Positions 20,322 to 30,245 are shown, counted from the first letter of the stretch. The stretch is DNA of 56,225 bases from Blattamonas nauphoetae (GCA_033064195.1 JARBJD010000419.1:1-56225); one strand, 5' to 3'. Translations and numbers: made by a program. The notes: generated from the sequence alone by a model not told the origin.

Positions 20322-22059
20322 TCATCGTTTACTCGATGAATCAACCTCAATGACAATCTTTGTCGATCTCAAAGTAACCGATTGAGGACAACCGGAGAAC
20401 CAACCAGTTCATGTTCCCGACAGGAGGATATTATCAAAAACCAAAGAAGTGACTTGCATTCATGACTTATGTTGCAAAGGTCCATCATTTCACACGCAAT
20501 TCATGACTCACAGCTTCGACCATGTGAGAACACCACCGCCCACATCTGGAGGCCTTTTAACTTCGGCCTGTTGAGGTCATCGGGGTGGAAGGACGCATGT
20601 GCGTCAATTCGCATGGAGCAGAAGTTAACAGGACAAGTGCTCATACAACCGATTTAACCTCACTCTCCGATTAGATTGAGGAAAGAACGTGTAGGGAGGA
20701 TTTGGGCGAACCGTCACCGACTCCTCATCGCGTACTTTGTCATAGCAAGACCAGTCGGCCCCATCCCAGCGATAACAGCATCGAGGGCAGAGAGAGGGTC
20801 TGCGGGATGAGGAGGAGAGAGAGAGGAAGAATAGGGGATGGAAGTGGCTGAGGAGACTGGATGGAGAGAAGAGGAGCAAATGATCTGAGAAAGATGAAGA
20901 TTGGAAGAACATAGTCAGAATGAACAACACAGGGGAGTGCTCACAAATCTTAATCGAACCAGAGGGAACGACAGAAAAAGAATGGAAAAGACAGGATCTC
21001 TTGGAAACTGGCCCAGTGGTGGCATACTGTTCCCCAATCCATTTCATCCTTTGCACTCTCTCGAATCACGAGTAGAGTCCACAGTTGGCCACAGTCACCA
21101 TTTATCTTCTCGAGACACTCCGACACCCCACACGCCTTTATCACGTTCTTCAGCACATACAAAAGGGGCAGATTGTTGGACACAGAAAAGAACTCCATCG
21201 AGATTTGCAGAAGAGCAAGCAGCGTACCCAACGTCAGTGTCGACGTTCACTTGTCTTCTCGTCAGCTCACCACCATTTCCGAGACAAGACTGAAACAACA
21301 CACACTAAAAGCATGAAGCGACACTGCTCGTCGAATTGTATCAGGAGGAAGGACGCCATGTTTGTCCTCAAAACGAGCCCCATCCTGTACGCCTTCACTC
21401 ATGTCACAACCGAGGGCACAATAATGGGCACACATCCAGCACTCGTCTCGAGAGGGAACGAGCCAAAAACGAGACACGACGAGAACTCATCACAAATCTC
21501 ACGCAAGCACGATTAAGATCAATCAATACGACACTAGGCGAGTCGTCATGGTCCGTATGGTCAGGTGCGGGAGAACCTCAGGACCAAACACTGAATCAAG
21601 CCTCATGGAGAGGGAGACCGAGCTTATTTTATGCCCGAAGGGATTTGAGATGCGGGAATGACCTCTAAAACAACCAGCTGTTGAGTCAATCTTCATAGTG
21701 CGGGAGCGCACGCTTATCAACTCACACTGGTTCACCAAGATGTTAATCGCCAGCCCACCAAAGAGAAAACATACACAGGAGAAGATACTGAAACGGGCAG
21801 TGAGTCAGGGAATGGCCACACCCGTTCACTCCGACTGATATTCAACCTCGGGCTCATTGGAGGAGAGTTGCGCAGAAGCGACTGTTCATTTTGAAGGAAC
21901 AGACGGGGAAAAAATGGAGAAGCTATTATCTCGCTCTAAGATGGATCATGGTTCGATGTGGAATTAGGGAAATCGCATGGTGGAGAATGGAGAGGAAAGA
22001 AGTATTACCTCAATTAGGAGACCGACGCAACTCAACGAGAAAGACAGACAACAACCGGA

Positions 22060-22401
22060 ATGCTCTTCAAAATAGCATCGCTGAAAGCGACAAGTCGATC
22101 GAATTCAGTTCTCGTTGGACCAGTTGGAGTTCAGATGTCTTTAGAACCAGTCCGCTTGACGAAGATCGAAGTGATTGACGAGACGAAGACATCAATCAGG
22201 CTTGTTGCGACAGGCTCAGGATTCGTTCACACAGAAACATACACAGGTAAAGTGTCTGGAGTTTCAACAGGAAGTAGGTCAGAGGATGCTCACAACAAAG
22301 TGCGATCCAGAATCGACAGCTCAAGATGTGAAAGAGGTGATCGGCTTTGTGGGAAAGTTTGGACAGTACTGAACCACGCTCTTCAGCATTGGGAGAAATG
22401 A
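22060..22401 (+). CDS. possible fragment of a beta-rich (Ig-like) protein in E1
   Basis: 113 aa. The central part (LTKIEVIDETKTSIRLVATG, then GFVHTETYTGKVSGVSTG) alternates hydrophobic and polar residues, as in beta-sandwich repeats of surface proteins. It lacks a signal peptide and is short. I read it as a captured fragment rather than a working gene; the family call is by eye only. Confidence 0.3.
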   Translation: MLFKIASLKATSRSNSVLVGPVGVQMSLEPVRLTKIEVIDETKTSIRLVATGSGFVHTETYTGKVSGVSTGSRSEDAHNKVRSRIDSSRCERGDRLCGKVWTVLNHALQHWEK

Positions 22402-22591
22402 TCTTGGAACAGATCGAGTGGGCATTTAGATAACATCAAATAGAAGAGGAGAAGAAGCGATAGTTGCTCTTTGTGGAGACGAGGGTAGGAAGGAACCCTC
22501 CAGATCAAGTGGATGAGTGAGCTTGAGTTGGACAGATGGAAGGAGGAGTGGGGGATGAACTCCATCCAAATTTGAACGGCAGGACAAGACA

Positions 22592-23236
22592 TCAATGAAG
22601 CACGATTTTGACAGGGTTAGTATTTCCTCTCGAAGAAACGTTCGTTGTGGAAGTGACGGGAGTTAGGATTGTGAAGTTCGAGAGAAAGTGTGAGGGGGAG
22701 TGAGTTGGAAGAAGGAATGTGGTGAGGAGGAAGATGATCGAAAGATGATTCATTTCCAGAGAGCACCGGGGGCGAGGAAGTGCGTCGTGAGGGGTCGATG
22801 ATGAGGGATGAATGGCACGGTTGAATGGGAAGACAGACCTAAGGATCGTGGAAGGATCTGCCTGTTGAGGAGTTCGCCTTGAGTTATGGGAGTAGAATGG
22901 ACAGGTCAAGATGGTTTTCGAACCGAAGTGATGAGGTTGGGAGAAAGATTGATGGACAGTTGTCCCATGCGAGGTGAAGGAGGGAATTGCAATGAGGGTG
23001 TAGCCCTCACCGTTGTCCACGGACACGTTGTGAAACATACTAGAACCAACATCTTTCAGGATAAAATGAAAGGAGAGACGGGAGTAAAGAAACAACTTCG
23101 AAGAAGGAAGTCGAGGGACGATTATGAAGGAGTCGAAGGAATATCTCTGAGGAGGAGAGTCGAGTGATGATGCTGAGAAGAGGGGAAGGCGATAGACATG
23201 ATCGGGGAACTTGAGGCGAGGAAGAGATGGAATCAA
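22592..23236 (-). CDS. unrecognised 214-aa open frame in E1
   Basis: Ser/Pro/His-rich frame with one more ordered-looking stretch (SSMFHNVSVDNGEGYTLIA). It could be a captured fragment or a chance frame; the opposite strand is also partly open. No function inferred. Confidence 0.25.
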   Translation of the reverse strand: MIPSLPRLKFPDHVYRLPLFSASSLDSPPQRYSFDSFIIVPRLPSSKLFLYSRLSFHFILKDVGSSMFHNVSVDNGEGYTLIAIPSFTSHGTTVHQSFSQPHHFGSKTILTCPFYSHNSRRTPQQADPSTILRSVFPFNRAIHPSSSTPHDALPRPRCSLEMNHLSIIFLLTTFLLPTHSPSHFLSNFTILTPVTSTTNVSSRGNTNPVKIVLH

Positions 23237-23581
23237 GTGAAGTTATCATCATGAAAGGGAGAGAGGATGCGAAGGGGCAAGATACTCGCAGCCAATCCTC
23301 AAGGAGAGGGGCAGGTTCGACTCCGCGAAGAATCGGGTGGCAGTCGCTCCGAGTGGGCGTTTACCCGTCGCGAGTCACGGTCTTGAGAGGGAGTATGATG
23401 AACACCTGATGACAGCACTCACAAAGGCACATTGTAGAATCACTTGGTTATGATTCAAAAAGGGAGAAGGTTAGATCAAAGACTGAAGGAAGTGGGAGTT
23501 AGCTGAGGGGAGAGAAGAGAATCAGAACAAGAGTCGGGAGATGATAGAGAAACAAGAAGTCTAACGAGAATAGAATGAGAG

Positions 23582-24430
23582 TAATCGAGAGCGGGATGCG
23601 AGTCTCGCCGAGGCTGGAGACACCGCACTGCTCATCGTTTGGATTTCGGAGGAGAGAGTGAGGGTGATCGAGAGTGGGATGCGAGTCTCGCCGAGGCTGG
23701 AGACACCGCACTGCTCATCGTTTGGATTTCGGAGGAGAGAGTGAGGGTGATCGAGAGTGGGATGCGAGTCTCGCCGAGGCTGGAGACACCGCACTGCTCA
23801 TCGTTTGGATTTCGGAGGAGAGAGTGAGGGTGATCGAGAGTGGGATGCGAGTCTCGCCGAGGCTGGAGACACCGCACTGCTCATCGTTTGGATTTCGGAG
23901 GAGAGAGTGAGGGTGATCGAGAGTGGGATGCGAGTCTCGCCGAGGCTGGAGACACCGCACTGCTCATCGTTTGGATTTCGGAGGAGAGAGTGAGGGTGAT
24001 CGAGAGTGGGATGCGAGTCTCGCCGAGGCTGGAGACACCGCACTGCTCATCGTTTGGATTTCGGAGGAGAGAGTGAGGGTGATCGAGAGTGGGATGCGAG
24101 TCTCGCCGAGGCTGGAGACACCGCACTGCTCATCGTTTGGATTTCGGAGGAGAGAGTGAGGGTGATCGAGAGTGGGATGCGAGTCTCGCCGAGGCTGGAG
24201 ACACCGCACTGCTCATCGTTTGGATTTCGGAGGAGAGAGTGAGGGTGATCGAGAGTGGGATGCGAGTCTCGCCGAGGCTGGAGACACCGCACTGCTCATC
24301 GTTTGGATTTCGGAGGAGAGAGTGAGGGTGATCGAGAGTGGGATGCGAGTCTCGCCGAGGCTGGAGACACCGCACTGCTCATCGTTTGGATTTCGGAGGA
24401 GAGAGTGAGGGTGATCGAGAGTGTGAGGGG
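23582..24430. repeat. 83-bp minisatellite (10 units) in E1
   Basis: Ten head-to-tail 83-bp units from 23593 to 24422, essentially identical except at the edges (the first unit has GAGAGCGGG where the others have GAGAGTGGG). The unit contains GAGTCTCGCCGAGGCTGGAG. As 83 is not a multiple of three, every frame passes through all phases; the open frames here are a by-product. Confidence 0.95.
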
Positions 24431-24565
24431 AGTCTCGTCGCCACTGACGACTCGTCATGGCCTCCTTTCGTACTTTCCATCAGCCGTTCGAGACGAAGTC
24501 TCTTAAAGTCTCACTAGAGACTGGGAGACGAGCCCAGTTGTGTATGGCTTGACCGAAGGGAAAGC

Positions 24566-24791
24566 CTTTATAACAACAGGCTCGTCTCCCAGTCGACAAG
24601 CGTTGCTGCCACACTTCAGCGGCGCGCGAAACGTCTCCGCGTGCGAAAGCCCGGAGACGGATAAAGAAGGAGCGATTGGCGCTCGTAATTTTACTTTATT
24701 TACGCTTCTCACAGACCACCCACCACTATTTCCATACGGGTCGGTCCGGGCATCTCACTAGAGACTGGGAGACGAGCCTGTTGTTATAAAG
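24566..24791. mobile_element. short inverted-repeat element E2 beside E1
   Basis: 226 bp with 29-bp perfect inverted ends (24566-24594 and 24763-24791), starting CTTTATAACAACAGG. The inner 16 bp of each end (GGCTCGTCTCCCAGTC) also occur in both E1 ends, and 24714-24778 is the reverse complement of E1's left 19493-19557. It contains a perfect 8-bp-stem hairpin (CGTCTCCG / CGGAGACG, 24632-24659). It looks like a MITE-type relative or half of E1; no coding capacity. Confidence 0.6.
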
Positions 24792-26091
24792 AAGGGGGTT
24801 GGAGAGGGTAACTCATTGGGAGGAAAGACTGGGAGTGCGTCGAGGAGGTTGTTTGTTTGGTTTTGTCCAGGACGTGCTCTTGGTCTGGCTTCCAGTTTGT
24901 GTGTGAATTGGATGGTGAATGAGTTGGTGAATGAGTTGGGTGTTGAGATGGAGGGGGTTGGAGAGGGTAACTCATTGGGAGGAAAGACTGGGAGTGCGTC
25001 GAGGAGGTTGTTTGTTTGTTTTTGTCCAGGACGTGCTCTTGGTCTGGCTTCCAGTTTGTGTGTGGATTGGATGGTGAATGAGTTGGGTGTTGAGATGAAG
25101 ACTGAGCGGACGGTGCTTGACTTGGGAGTGAGTTGGGATTTGCGGTTGTGGGTTGTCGCGGTGGATTGTCGAAGAGAGGCTGCGAGTGGTCTCTGTTGGG
25201 TGTAGGTGGGCGCAGGCGTGATGTGGTGATGAAGATGCTTGATGTTGGGATGCTGTCTGGAGAGAGCTGGGCAAGCATTTCGTGTGTTTCCTCGCTAATG
25301 TCCCTGACCATCGTCTTTTCAGTTCTGTCGTTTTCTGCTTCTTCCAGTCTCTGAAGCAGATCTAAATATGCTTCTTCGGCAAACGCACGCGTGTGCTCCA
25401 GCATGGCGGAGGTCGACGCAAGGAAGGATGGGACAGGATTTGTGACGTGGGCTGCACGAGCTAGTTCTTTGAGAAAGTCAAGGAAGGATGAAGCGTTGGG
25501 TCCAATATGTCCGTTGTCTGAGAAGCCGATGCCTATGATTGTTGATTCCTGGTTTGTCTTGTTGTATTTGTTCTTCTTTCTGTTTTCGCCTTCTTCAACT
25601 CGTTTCTGCGGGTTGATGATCTCAGTTTGTGTGCGAGAGGAAAAGTCCTGAACAATGACAAGGTCAAGACCGAACGAGATGACACCAGTCCCTCCATTCG
25701 TCTTCTCTGTTGTCTTTGATATGAAGCGATGATTACTGATTGACGTGGTGATGGTGAGAGCTAAGTCTGCTCGTGTGTGGTGAAAAGTCGTAGAACAGTT
25801 ATCTTGTCCGAGTGAGACTTCTCTTTCGACTTGAATTCCTGGAACTTCTCTGCATGCTCTTTCGAGGAGGAGTTTGATTGCGTTGTGTCTCTTTGTTCTG
25901 ATCGCGGATGTTCTCGCACAACATTGGGCGTGTTCTTCTCTCATCGTTTCTTTGCACAGCGGGCAGATGATTGTGTTGGTTTGAAGAGAGAGTTGTCTGT
26001 GCTTGTGGAAGACTGCATTCCATGACAGAGGTGGTTGTAAAAGAGCATTGTTCAATGCCACTTGAAAGCTAAAATTATTGAACTTGAACAT
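24784..26091 (-). CDS. LINE copy 2 ORF, zinc knuckle, restriction-like endonuclease and start of repeats
   Basis: 435 aa, the best uninterrupted copy of this region with copy 3. Residues 43-57 are CPLCKETMREEHAQCC (zinc knuckle), then TKRHNAIKLLLERAC. RADL lies at 107-110 and LDLVIV at 142-147, followed by a Lys/Asn-rich KNKYNK near 180 and then GIGFSDNGHIGPNASSFLDF. This order (knuckle, RHN helix, R-x-D, LD, K..KY, a Gly/Ile strand, F..L helix) is what I expect of the R2-type restriction-like endonuclease that nicks the target for reverse transcription. After ~residue 240 come a coiled coil and the 53-aa repeats. Confidence 0.85.
   Translation of the reverse strand: MFKFNNFSFQVALNNALLQPPLSWNAVFHKHRQLSLQTNTIICPLCKETMREEHAQCCARTSAIRTKRHNAIKLLLERACREVPGIQVEREVSLGQDNCSTTFHHTRADLALTITTSISNHRFISKTTEKTNGGTGVISFGLDLVIVQDFSSRTQTEIINPQKRVEEGENRKKNKYNKTNQESTIIGIGFSDNGHIGPNASSFLDFLKELARAAHVTNPVPSFLASTSAMLEHTRAFAEEAYLDLLQRLEEAENDRTEKTMVRDISEETHEMLAQLSPDSIPTSSIFITTSRLRPPTPNRDHSQPLFDNPPRQPTTANPNSLPSQAPSAQSSSQHPTHSPSNPHTNWKPDQEHVLDKNKQTTSSTHSQSFLPMSYPLQPPPSQHPTHSPTHSPSNSHTNWKPDQEHVLDKTKQTTSSTHSQSFLPMSYPLQPPSL
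24792..25100 (-). repeat. 159-bp in-frame minisatellite, LINE copy 2, second part (2 units)
   Basis: Two units, then the junction to unique LINE sequence at GATGAAGACTGAGCGG, the same junction as in copies 1 and 3. Confidence 0.9.
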
Positions 26092-28712
26092 TCGGTTGGA
26101 AGGGAGGCTTGTCTTCCATTTTGCACAGTCGCTGTGGAGAGAACGACATATTTGTCTTGGTTTCGCTTCGAGAGGTTGGTAATAGCGTCACTCATGCTGC
26201 GTCTGGACAGAATGGAGCGGAGGTCGCTTTGTCCTTTCTTTCCCGCTGTCGTCTCTTCCTCGGTGAACTGTAGCGTCTGGGATTGAACCCATTCGGTTGG
26301 GGAGAAGCGGGCTGTTTGGACTTGCATCTTGTCTCTCTCTTCGTCTGTTCCGAACGTTATGAGGGGGTTGGAATCCCACAACTCAGGATGTAGTTGTGTG
26401 ATCGCATGAATCAGGGCTGGCTTTGCTGTTTGTTTGAATGACGGTATTCCAAACCCACCTTCTTTCAGCGGAGCATTGAAGAGGAATTGGTGTTGTTCGG
26501 GAGTGCCGAATGTGGATGCTAGGTGAGTATTTATGATGGTGTCTGCTTCTTCCAGAGTCTGAGGAGATATGAGCATTGTGCTGAGGAGATAGGCTGGTTT
26601 GGCCAGCAGGCATTGACGAAGGAGGAGAATATGAGCTTGATGTGACAGTTCTTTGAGGAGAGGAAGTGTGTTTTGAATCTTAGAGATTCTTTCTTGAAAG
26701 AAATGATCCCGTGATTCTTGTGACTGCGTGATGAGCGAGCCTAACAGCTTCACTTCTGGTCTGGGGGTGATCATCGTGTCTAAAATCTGGATCGGATTGA
26801 AGTTGATGTGACCGTTCTTCACCACCACCATCTCTGTTTTGTTTGGATTCAGTGCGAGGCCGTGGTCCTCGAGGGATATTGTGAGAGCTGTGAGACTTTG
26901 GTTCAGCTTCGTATGCGTGTCGGCGATGACGACTAAGTCGTCTAGGTATCCCCAGACTTCAACATCTTCAATTTCTGCTGCTCTCATGGGAGCTGTGATG
27001 TAGAACGCGAACAACGATGGGCTGAGAGGGCACCCTTGTTGGACGCCTCGTGAGTTGTGAATCTGAACTACTGTCCCCTTCTTCTCCATGAGCAGCATCT
27101 CTTGCTCGAAGCTGTTCTTGAGGAACGTGAGGAGCTCGTCGTCGTGTTGGGGAATGTTTTGAAGCTTGTCCAAGAGTTTCTGCCTCTTCACGCACTGAAA
27201 AGCATTTGACATGTCTAATAGAGCGACATATTTCGACTTGTGTTGAGCGACTGCGTTGTCGAGTGTGGTCTCCACGGCATCAATGATTGAGTTTCTTCCG
27301 AGTTTAGTGCCGACTCCCCTTTGTCTTTGTGAGGTGTGGGTGTAGAACCAGTTCTTGTTTCTTTCGAGCAAGAGGCGAGCGAAGACTTTCCTCAGCGTAT
27401 GCTGAACGGCTATTGGTCTGTAGGTACCATTTGACTTTTGAATGGGGCATATGCGGCATACGCACCAGGCTTTTGGGAGGAATCCCCGTTCTAAACAGAG
27501 AGAGAGCGTGTTTGTGATTTTGCTCATCAACGTGGGGTTCCGAGATACACATCGCTTAATGAGTTCCACTGTCAGTCCGTCCAATGATGGAGTTGAATTA
27601 GTGTTGAGGGAGTTGAGCGCATTTTTGATTTCTGTCGCCTCTCCTCCTTTGTCTGGTTTGTTGGTGTGGTGGGATGGGGAGAGTTGCAGCGTCTTTTCGT
27701 CTTCAAAGTTGTGAAGTGCTTGGATTTGCTGCAAGATTGTTTCTAAAGGTGGCTCTGTTTGGTTTTCGAGTTGTGTCAGCTCTTTTAGTGCTGACGAGCT
27801 CTTCCCTTTCCCTACAAGAGTCTCAATGCGGTTTCTTCTCTCTTTGGACAGTGTCTTGCCATGAATCATTGTTTCGGCCCTCGGGGGATGGTATTCACTC
27901 TTTTGGCCTCCTTTCAAGGTTTGTGGTATTGCCGAGATTTTTCCGGCGATTACGTTGGCAGACATGAGATCAGGGTTGGGAGCGCTGAGAGTGGTGAGGA
28001 GATCCGAGAAGGTCTGTTTGAGTGCGTCCTTTGCCTTCCGGAGGTGTCTAGTGGAAAGGTCTGCATCCCATCTTGTGTATCCGTCAAATGGATCGAAGGG
28101 GAGCGAAATGAGAGTTTGGATCTCCTCCAGCGGTGGAGTGTTCGCTCTTTGGAAGGAAATCGGATGATGATGCTTGGCTGGCATGTTGAATGTGTTCGTG
28201 ATGTCGAAACGCTCTCGAGCCTCAGAATATTCGGCTCTCTTCTGTCGAGCAAGGTTCGATGGGTTGTCTCGTTTGAGTCCAATGGCTTCGGGACCTGCCA
28301 GGCTCTTCCATGCGTTGACGACTGAGAACTTTTTCATCACAGTCTTTGTGAGGAGATTCTCAATGTGTGAGGCTTCGTCCTCCGACAGTTGAATGATTGA
28401 CTTTTTCAACGTTTGGTTGTCGAGTGGGAGCGTCGTGCCCAGCCCAACCACAGGGAACAGCATCTCGATTGGTGTCGTTGTGAGGATATTGAATTGGTTC
28501 ATCTTCTGTGCTGACCATCTCTCAGCTCGTCTGGGTCTCAATTCATCGGTGCCGAGTGTTAGGTCATTTCGGATCGTGTTGAGGTGAATGCAGTCGAATT
28601 GGTTCATTCGACGCACGAGTAGTCGACATTTCTCTGTCAGACCCAGCTGATTTCCTTTGGCAACCGCAAGTCTCTCTCTGTCACGGTCATTGATTGACTG
28701 TTCACCAACCAA
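26052..28712 (-). CDS. LINE copy 2 ORF, pre-RT region and complete reverse transcriptase
   Basis: 886 aa in one frame, the only copy that reads from the pre-RT region through the whole RT. Residues 1-360 are a charged helical domain. RT begins near 375 (TPSLDGLTVELIKR). YLDD is at about 589-592 (26937-26948). Motif A (DMSNAF), motif B (QQGCPLSP) and the post-catalytic GLALNPNKT are all intact, so the polymerase core looks functional. The 3' side ends by a one-base shift in a T run before the endonuclease frame at 26091. Confidence 0.93.
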   Translation of the reverse strand: MVGEQSINDRDRERLAVAKGNQLGLTEKCRLLVRRMNQFDCIHLNTIRNDLTLGTDELRPRRAERWSAQKMNQFNILTTTPIEMLFPVVGLGTTLPLDNQTLKKSIIQLSEDEASHIENLLTKTVMKKFSVVNAWKSLAGPEAIGLKRDNPSNLARQKRAEYSEARERFDITNTFNMPAKHHHPISFQRANTPPLEEIQTLISLPFDPFDGYTRWDADLSTRHLRKAKDALKQTFSDLLTTLSAPNPDLMSANVIAGKISAIPQTLKGGQKSEYHPPRAETMIHGKTLSKERRNRIETLVGKGKSSSALKELTQLENQTEPPLETILQQIQALHNFEDEKTLQLSPSHHTNKPDKGGEATEIKNALNSLNTNSTPSLDGLTVELIKRCVSRNPTLMSKITNTLSLCLERGFLPKAWCVCRICPIQKSNGTYRPIAVQHTLRKVFARLLLERNKNWFYTHTSQRQRGVGTKLGRNSIIDAVETTLDNAVAQHKSKYVALLDMSNAFQCVKRQKLLDKLQNIPQHDDELLTFLKNSFEQEMLLMEKKGTVVQIHNSRGVQQGCPLSPSLFAFYITAPMRAAEIEDVEVWGYLDDLVVIADTHTKLNQSLTALTISLEDHGLALNPNKTEMVVVKNGHINFNPIQILDTMITPRPEVKLLGSLITQSQESRDHFFQERISKIQNTLPLLKELSHQAHILLLRQCLLAKPAYLLSTMLISPQTLEEADTIINTHLASTFGTPEQHQFLFNAPLKEGGFGIPSFKQTAKPALIHAITQLHPELWDSNPLITFGTDEERDKMQVQTARFSPTEWVQSQTLQFTEEETTAGKKGQSDLRSILSRRSMSDAITNLSKRNQDKYVVLSTATVQNGRQASLPTECSSSIILAFKWH

Positions 28713-28879
28713 CTCTTGTCTTGCAGTGTTCCGGGTGTCTCGCCCTCGGCAGACGTTAGAAGTGAGGAATTTCGCTTTATTGGTAGATGCATTGATGCCA
28801 TTCCTGTTTTTGTTTTTGAAATTGGCATTGGAGGCGAGTAGGCAGCGAGTATCGGTCTCGGTCGCGAGATCTCAGCGGC

Positions 28880-29815
28880 GAATGTTGATGGTGATGATGA
28901 GTTGGCTGGGATGTGTATCTCGAGCATCGTTGTGTCAGCTCCGGCTGGTTGTAATCGCGGGAAGGGAGAGATGGCCGTATCGGTTCCAAAGTTGATGTCG
29001 ATTGGTGGTGATGATGAGTTGGCTGTTGTATCTCGAGCATCGTTGTGTCAGCTCCGGCTGGTTGTGATCGCGGGAAGGAGAGATGGCCGTATCGGTTCCA
29101 AAGTTGATGTCGATTGGTGGTGATGATGAGTTGGCTGGGTTGTGTATCTCGAGCATCGTTGTGTCAGCTCCGGCTGGTTGTGATCGCGGGAAGGGAGAGA
29201 TGGCCGTATCGGTTCCAAAGTTGATGTCGATTGGTGGTGATGATGAGTTGGCTGGGTTGTGTATCTCGAGCATCGTTGTGTCAGCTCCGGCTGGTTGTGA
29301 TCGCGGGAAGGGAGAGATGGCCGTATCGGTTCCAAAGTTGATGTCGACTGGTGGTGATGATGGGTTGGCTGGGTTGTATCTCGAGCATCGTTGTGTCAGC
29401 TCCGGCTGGTTGTGATCGCGGGAAGGAGAGATGGCCGTATCGGTTCCAAAGTTGATGTCGATTGGTGGTGATGATGAGTTGGCTGAGTTGTGTATCTCGA
29501 GCATCGTTGTGTCAGCTCCGGCTGGTTGTGATCGCGGGAAGGGAGAGATGGCCGTATCGGTTCCAAAGTTGATGTCGATTGGTGGTGATGATGAGTTGGC
29601 TGGGTTGTGTATCTCGAGCATCGTTGTGTCAGCTCCGGCTGGTTGTGATCGCGGGAAGGGAGAGATGGCCGTATCGGTTCCAAAGTTGATGTCGATTGGT
29701 GGTGATGATGAGTTGGCTGGGTTGTGTATCTCGAGCATCGTTGTGTCAGCTCCGGCTGGTTGTGATCGCGGGAAGCGAGAGATGGCCGTATCGATTCCAA
29801 AGTTGATGTCGATTG
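28880..29815 (-). repeat. 117-bp in-frame minisatellite, LINE copy 2 (8 units)
   Basis: Eight units, twice the number in copies 1 and 3. Two units are a few bases short, which breaks the frame locally. Confidence 0.92.
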
Positions 29816-30245
29816 TCTTTTTTGATTGTCTCTTCCGCTTAGGAGCGTGTAGACTTCTTCTGAAGTGATCGAATATGTGGGAGGGGAGATCCATCACACT
29901 ACTCGGATCGTCCCGAATGTTTCTTTCGATTTGGCCGATGATCTTCTGATGATCGATGATCGGACTGGGTTGGATACAAACACTGTGTCGACGGAGAGTG
30001 TCCCATTGTGCATCGGTGAGGTCTTTGATTCGTTTGCTCATCAGGTTGAAGAAGTCGGGTGGGAGCTCTTTCTTCGTTGTCTGACTTGATATTGTGAAGA
30101 GTGTCTCGATGGGGAGCCAATGTGACAGGTGAGGGAAGTGAGGAAAGGATTTGGAATATATTTCGTCTACTTCTCTCGTGACTTGATTAAGGTTCCGTGA
30201 GTGATCGTCGTGTGATGTCCATTTTCCAGTGGGATGTGTCTCCAT
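28935..30245 (-). CDS. LINE copy 2 ORF, 39-aa repeat region
   Basis: 436 aa. The first ~150 residues (LPIETLFTISSQTTKKELPPDF region) look globular; the rest are 39-aa repeats. It joins upstream to the frame at 30298-30864 by a one-base shift near 30268 (a CCC run where copy 1 has CCCC). Confidence 0.8.
   Translation of the reverse strand: METHPTGKWTSHDDHSRNLNQVTREVDEIYSKSFPHFPHLSHWLPIETLFTISSQTTKKELPPDFFNLMSKRIKDLTDAQWDTLRRHSVCIQPSPIIDHQKIIGQIERNIRDDPSSVMDLPSHIFDHFRRSLHAPKRKRQSKKTIDINFGIDTAISRFPRSQPAGADTTMLEIHNPANSSSPPIDINFGTDTAISPFPRSQPAGADTTMLEIHNPANSSSPPIDINFGTDTAISPFPRSQPAGADTTMLEIHNSANSSSPPIDINFGTDTAISPSRDHNQPELTQRCSRYNPANPSSPPVDINFGTDTAISPFPRSQPAGADTTMLEIHNPANSSSPPIDINFGTDTAISPFPRSQPAGADTTMLEIHNPANSSSPPIDINFGTDTAISPSRDHNQPELTQRCSRYNSQLIITTNRHQLWNRYGHLSLPAITTSRS

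Larger units (their letters stand above)
19462..24565. mobile_element. unclassified inverted-repeat element E1 inside LINE copy 2
   Basis: A 5.1 kb segment with 57-bp inverted ends (19462-19518 and 24509-24565), starting GCTTTCCCTTCGGTCAAG. It is inserted in the LINE's 159-bp repeat. The LINE reads GTTGAGATG on one side and AAGGGGGTTGG beyond E2 on the other, exactly the uninterrupted repeat, so no target duplication is visible. Inside I see no transposase, integrase or polymerase. There are short unrelated open stretches in both orientations and an 83-bp minisatellite. The segments 19519-22059 and 23237-23580 hold nothing I can name. The family is unknown. It could be a non-autonomous or gene-fragment-carrying DNA transposon. 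Confidence 0.6.

Noticed and set aside
20555-20610. Possible 5S or small-RNA fragment in E1 (TTTTAACTTCGGCCTG)
   Set aside because: Only a short chance match to the 5S TTAACTTCGG; the flanks do not continue the gene.
23300-23345. tRNA-like B box (GGTTCGACTCC)
   Set aside because: The flanking bases do not form a 5-bp T stem, and no A box or acceptor stem lies at the right distance.
23593-24422. CRISPR-like regular repeats
   Set aside because: Units are directly adjacent 83-bp repeats with no unique spacers, in a eukaryotic element. It is a minisatellite.
19462-24565. Large virus-like DNA element (Polinton type) for E1
   Set aside because: Inverted ends are only 57 bp, no 6-bp duplication is seen, and no polymerase, integrase or capsid-like frame is recognisable.
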